Source of the DNA: Oncomelania hupensis
Taxonomy: Eukaryota > Mollusca > Gastropoda > Littorinimorpha > Pomatiopsidae
DNA: 64,000 nt
Reading direction: 5' to 3'
Assembly: GCA_036898135.1 (NCBI GenBank)
Contig: CM072522.1
Coordinates: 28,325,763-28,389,762, forward strand
The notes beneath the pieces are model-generated. The model was not told the DNA's origin and ran no database searches. It was given only the letters and a program-made list of their open reading frames with translations. Every line of letters begins with the position of its first letter. Positions within the stretch are counted from its first letter, which is position 1. Of the stretch, positions 62,127-64,000 are shown piece by piece. The position numbers were made by a program, and so were the translations under genes.

Positions 62127-62316
62127 TAGGTAGAAGAAGAGGGAGACCGAAAAAGAGGTTGGAGAACAACATACATTCGAGAATGGACTGGTTTGACACT
62201 GAGCGAAGCCATCAGGGCTGCTGAGGACAGAGAAAGATGGAGGATGCTGGTTAAACGATCATCTGTGGTGCCCCTACGACCTCCGGTTTACAGGACAGGA
62301 TAGGATAGGATAGGAT
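62127..62316 (+). mobile_element. RTE-like 3' end, copy F (190 bp)
   Basis: AGGTAGAAGAAGAGGGAGAC through CGAGAATGGACTGGTTTGAC to (GGATA)n at 62295-62316. It is almost identical to the 3' ends at 12.5, 30.7, 44.6 and 56.7 kb apart from a 3-bp gain near 62170. Severely 5' truncated. Confidence 0.85.
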
Positions 62317-62769
62317 GATATTTTTTTTACAGACAAATGGGGCACAATTGATGGAGAGTCACCGAAGACTGACATGACTTTTATTCCTGCACGGATGAGA
62401 ATTGAATGCAAGGCAAAATTTTAAAAATCCCTTTCATTAGGGTAAAGCGTTGAATTTCTAACACTTTCATAGCCTATAGTTCAACTCTAATCATAGCGCA
62501 ACACATATTCCTGTCTGTCGTCCCTTGCATAAATGTTATCCCCTGCGGGGAACATGTCTGTCTCCCGGGGTCTATGTTCGCTAAATGTCCGTGTTCCTTC
62601 ATTTGTTGTATCTTGCCATTCGTGCTGTCAACTTGTTCATTATATTTCATGTGTACTTTTTTTTAAAATTATGCTGCATCACTGCCAAAATGTATTTCTT
62701 GTGCGCTTACTTGGCAATACTATTTTATTTTCTTACATACTGTCTTTGTTTTTAAAAAAAAATAGCTAG
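62317..62769. other. No recognisable gene
   Basis: Sequence between the RTE tail and the LINE RT at the window end. It may be the start of that LINE, but no coding motif is seen before the TAG at 62767-62769. Confidence 0.3.
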
Positions 62770-64000
62770 GACAATTCTTCCTCTGAAAATTATTCTGTCC
62801 CTTTTCAAACAGTTAAAACCCGTAAAGAAAAACAACAGTTAAATTTTACCTCCGATAATTCTGAAGATTACAACATTCCGTTTTCATTAGTCGAGCTTGA
62901 CGATGCAATTAACAAAAGTGCAGATTCAGCAGTTGGACCGGATGATGTACATTATCAATTTCTCAGACATTTAACAAGGTACTCACGGTCTCAACTGCTG
63001 GACATCTTCAATCAGATCTGGATCACTGGCACCTTTCCTCCCTCTTGGAGAAAGGCCATTATTGTACCCATTCCAAAACCTGGCAAAGACCATACTAACC
63101 CGACAAACTATAGACCAATAGCCTTAACGTCTTGCTTATGCAAGACGCTCGAAAGAATGGTTTACTCTCGTTTACTGTGGTATCTTGAAACAAATAATAT
63201 TTTATCCAACACTCAGTGTGGCTTTCGAAGTGGTCGAAGTACTGTTGACCACCTGGTGCGACTGGAAACTTTTATCCGTAACGCGTTCATCCAGGGTGAA
63301 CATGTCGTTGCCATCATGTTTGATTTGGAAAAAGCTTATGATACCACATGGAAATATGGCATTCTTTCAGATTTACAAGAAATGGGTTTGAAAGGACATT
63401 TACCTCTGTTTATATCCAATTTTCTAACGGACAGACTCTTTCAGGTTAAGGTTGGGGGATCTTTGTCAGATATGAGGGAACAGGAGATGGGAGTGGCTCA
63501 GGGTAGCATCTTGTCTCCCTTACTGTTTAATATTAAAATAAATAATATTGTTCGTTCCATTAAACGGGGAATTGACAATTCTTTGTTTGTTGACGATTTT
63601 GCGTTAGTAGCCAAAGGTAAAACTTTGGCATCTGCAGAACGTCAGCTACAGTTATGTGTCAAGGCCGTTGAAGACTGGGTTTTACAAAATGGTTTTAAAT
63701 TTTCTGAAGCAAAAACTGAATGTATTCACTTTTCCAAGCACCGGGGAATTATTCAAGACCCTACTATTATCCTCAATAAAACTCCAATAAAGGCGGTCCA
63801 ACAAGTCAAATTTTTGGGTGTTATTTTTGATCAAAAGCTATCTTTCATTCCTCATCTGAAAAATTTGAAAACTAAATGTCAACAGGCCTGCAACCTGCTC
63901 AAGGTTATTAGTGGTACAGACTGGGGTGCTGACAAGAAAACTTTATTACTGTTATATCGTTCTTTAATTAGATCCAAGTTAGACTATGGTTGCATTGTTT
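62770..64000 (+). CDS. LINE reverse transcriptase, open frame running off the window
   Basis: Reading frame open for 410 codons from just after TAG (62767-62769) to the last base. Motifs: DSAVGPDDVHYQFLRHL, WRKAIIVPIPKPGKDHTNPT, NYRPIALTSCLCKTLERMV, CGFRSGRSTVDHLV, IMFDLEKAYDTTWKYGIL (region A), MGVAQGSILSPLLFN, LFVDDFALVAKG (catalytic FVDD), VKFLGVIFDQKLSFIPHL, LLYRSLIRSKLDYGCIV. These fit the jockey/I-group RTs. The start is not an ATG: the copy is either 5' truncated or carries a stop just upstream, and its end lies outside. No lesion is seen within the part shown. Confidence 0.85.

Overview
This is a non-bacterial, metazoan window. It shows spliced exons with GT/AG borders, SINEs with pol III-like promoters, several LINE clades, an LTR retrotransposon and long microsatellites. 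The mix of RTE-like, CR1/Rex1-like and L1/Tx1-like LINEs, a Gmr1-like gypsy element and THAP-type DNA transposons suggests a marine lophotrochozoan, perhaps a mollusc; that is inference. I found no host gene I can name. Almost everything recognisable is transposon, and the main information is in how the elements are nested.

Region 1 (1-10.8 kb): one old minus-strand LINE (ORF1 about 9.0-10.7 kb, ORF2 endonuclease about 5.3-6.3 kb, linker and reverse transcriptase 1-1.08 kb) is split by two DNA elements. One is a 2.4 kb element with terminal inverted repeats (6644-9022) carrying two THAP zinc-finger coding segments and no catalytic domain. The other is a 4.2 kb foldback element (1090-5253) with ends TGTAACGTGC...GCACGTTACA, a CCGG target duplication and two inverted minisatellite arms. 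Removing the foldback and one CCGG rejoins the LINE reading frame exactly.

Region 2 (10.8-19.5 kb): telomere-like repeats, a minus-strand RTE-like LINE invaded by two RTE 3' ends, large trinucleotide microsatellites, two copies of an unclassified dispersed repeat (here 'Rpt-A'), and a SINE containing a 5S rRNA-like segment.

Region 3 (19.5-34.2 kb): a full-length L1/Tx1-like LINE with ORF1, ORF2, poly(A) and a 15-bp target duplication; an RTE-like LINE with an intact 983-codon ORF inside an AT-rich array of short palindromes; and a 5'-truncated second L1-like copy.

Region 4 (34.2-45.2 kb): a spliced THAP plus DDE_Tnp_4 (ISL2EU/IS4EU-like) transposase gene with a tRNA SINE, a LINE fragment and Rpt-A (with a recent 420-bp tandem duplication) in its introns. 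It is followed by a three-layer nest: RTE-like LINE, then a CR1-like LINE, then a tRNA SINE. A second DDE_Tnp_4 fragment closes the region.

Region 5 (45.2-64 kb): a long inverted repeat, a Rex1/CR1-like LINE, a second 5S-like SINE, a 500-N gap, and a Ty3/gypsy retrotransposon whose pol order is protease-integrase-RT-RNase H. That copia-like order, together with a SCAN-like capsid end, marks it as Gmr1-like. Then come a full-length minus-strand RTE-like copy (10-bp target duplication) inside a region with a recurrent inverted 20-bp motif, another Rpt-A and RTE tail, and an open LINE reverse transcriptase running off the window end.
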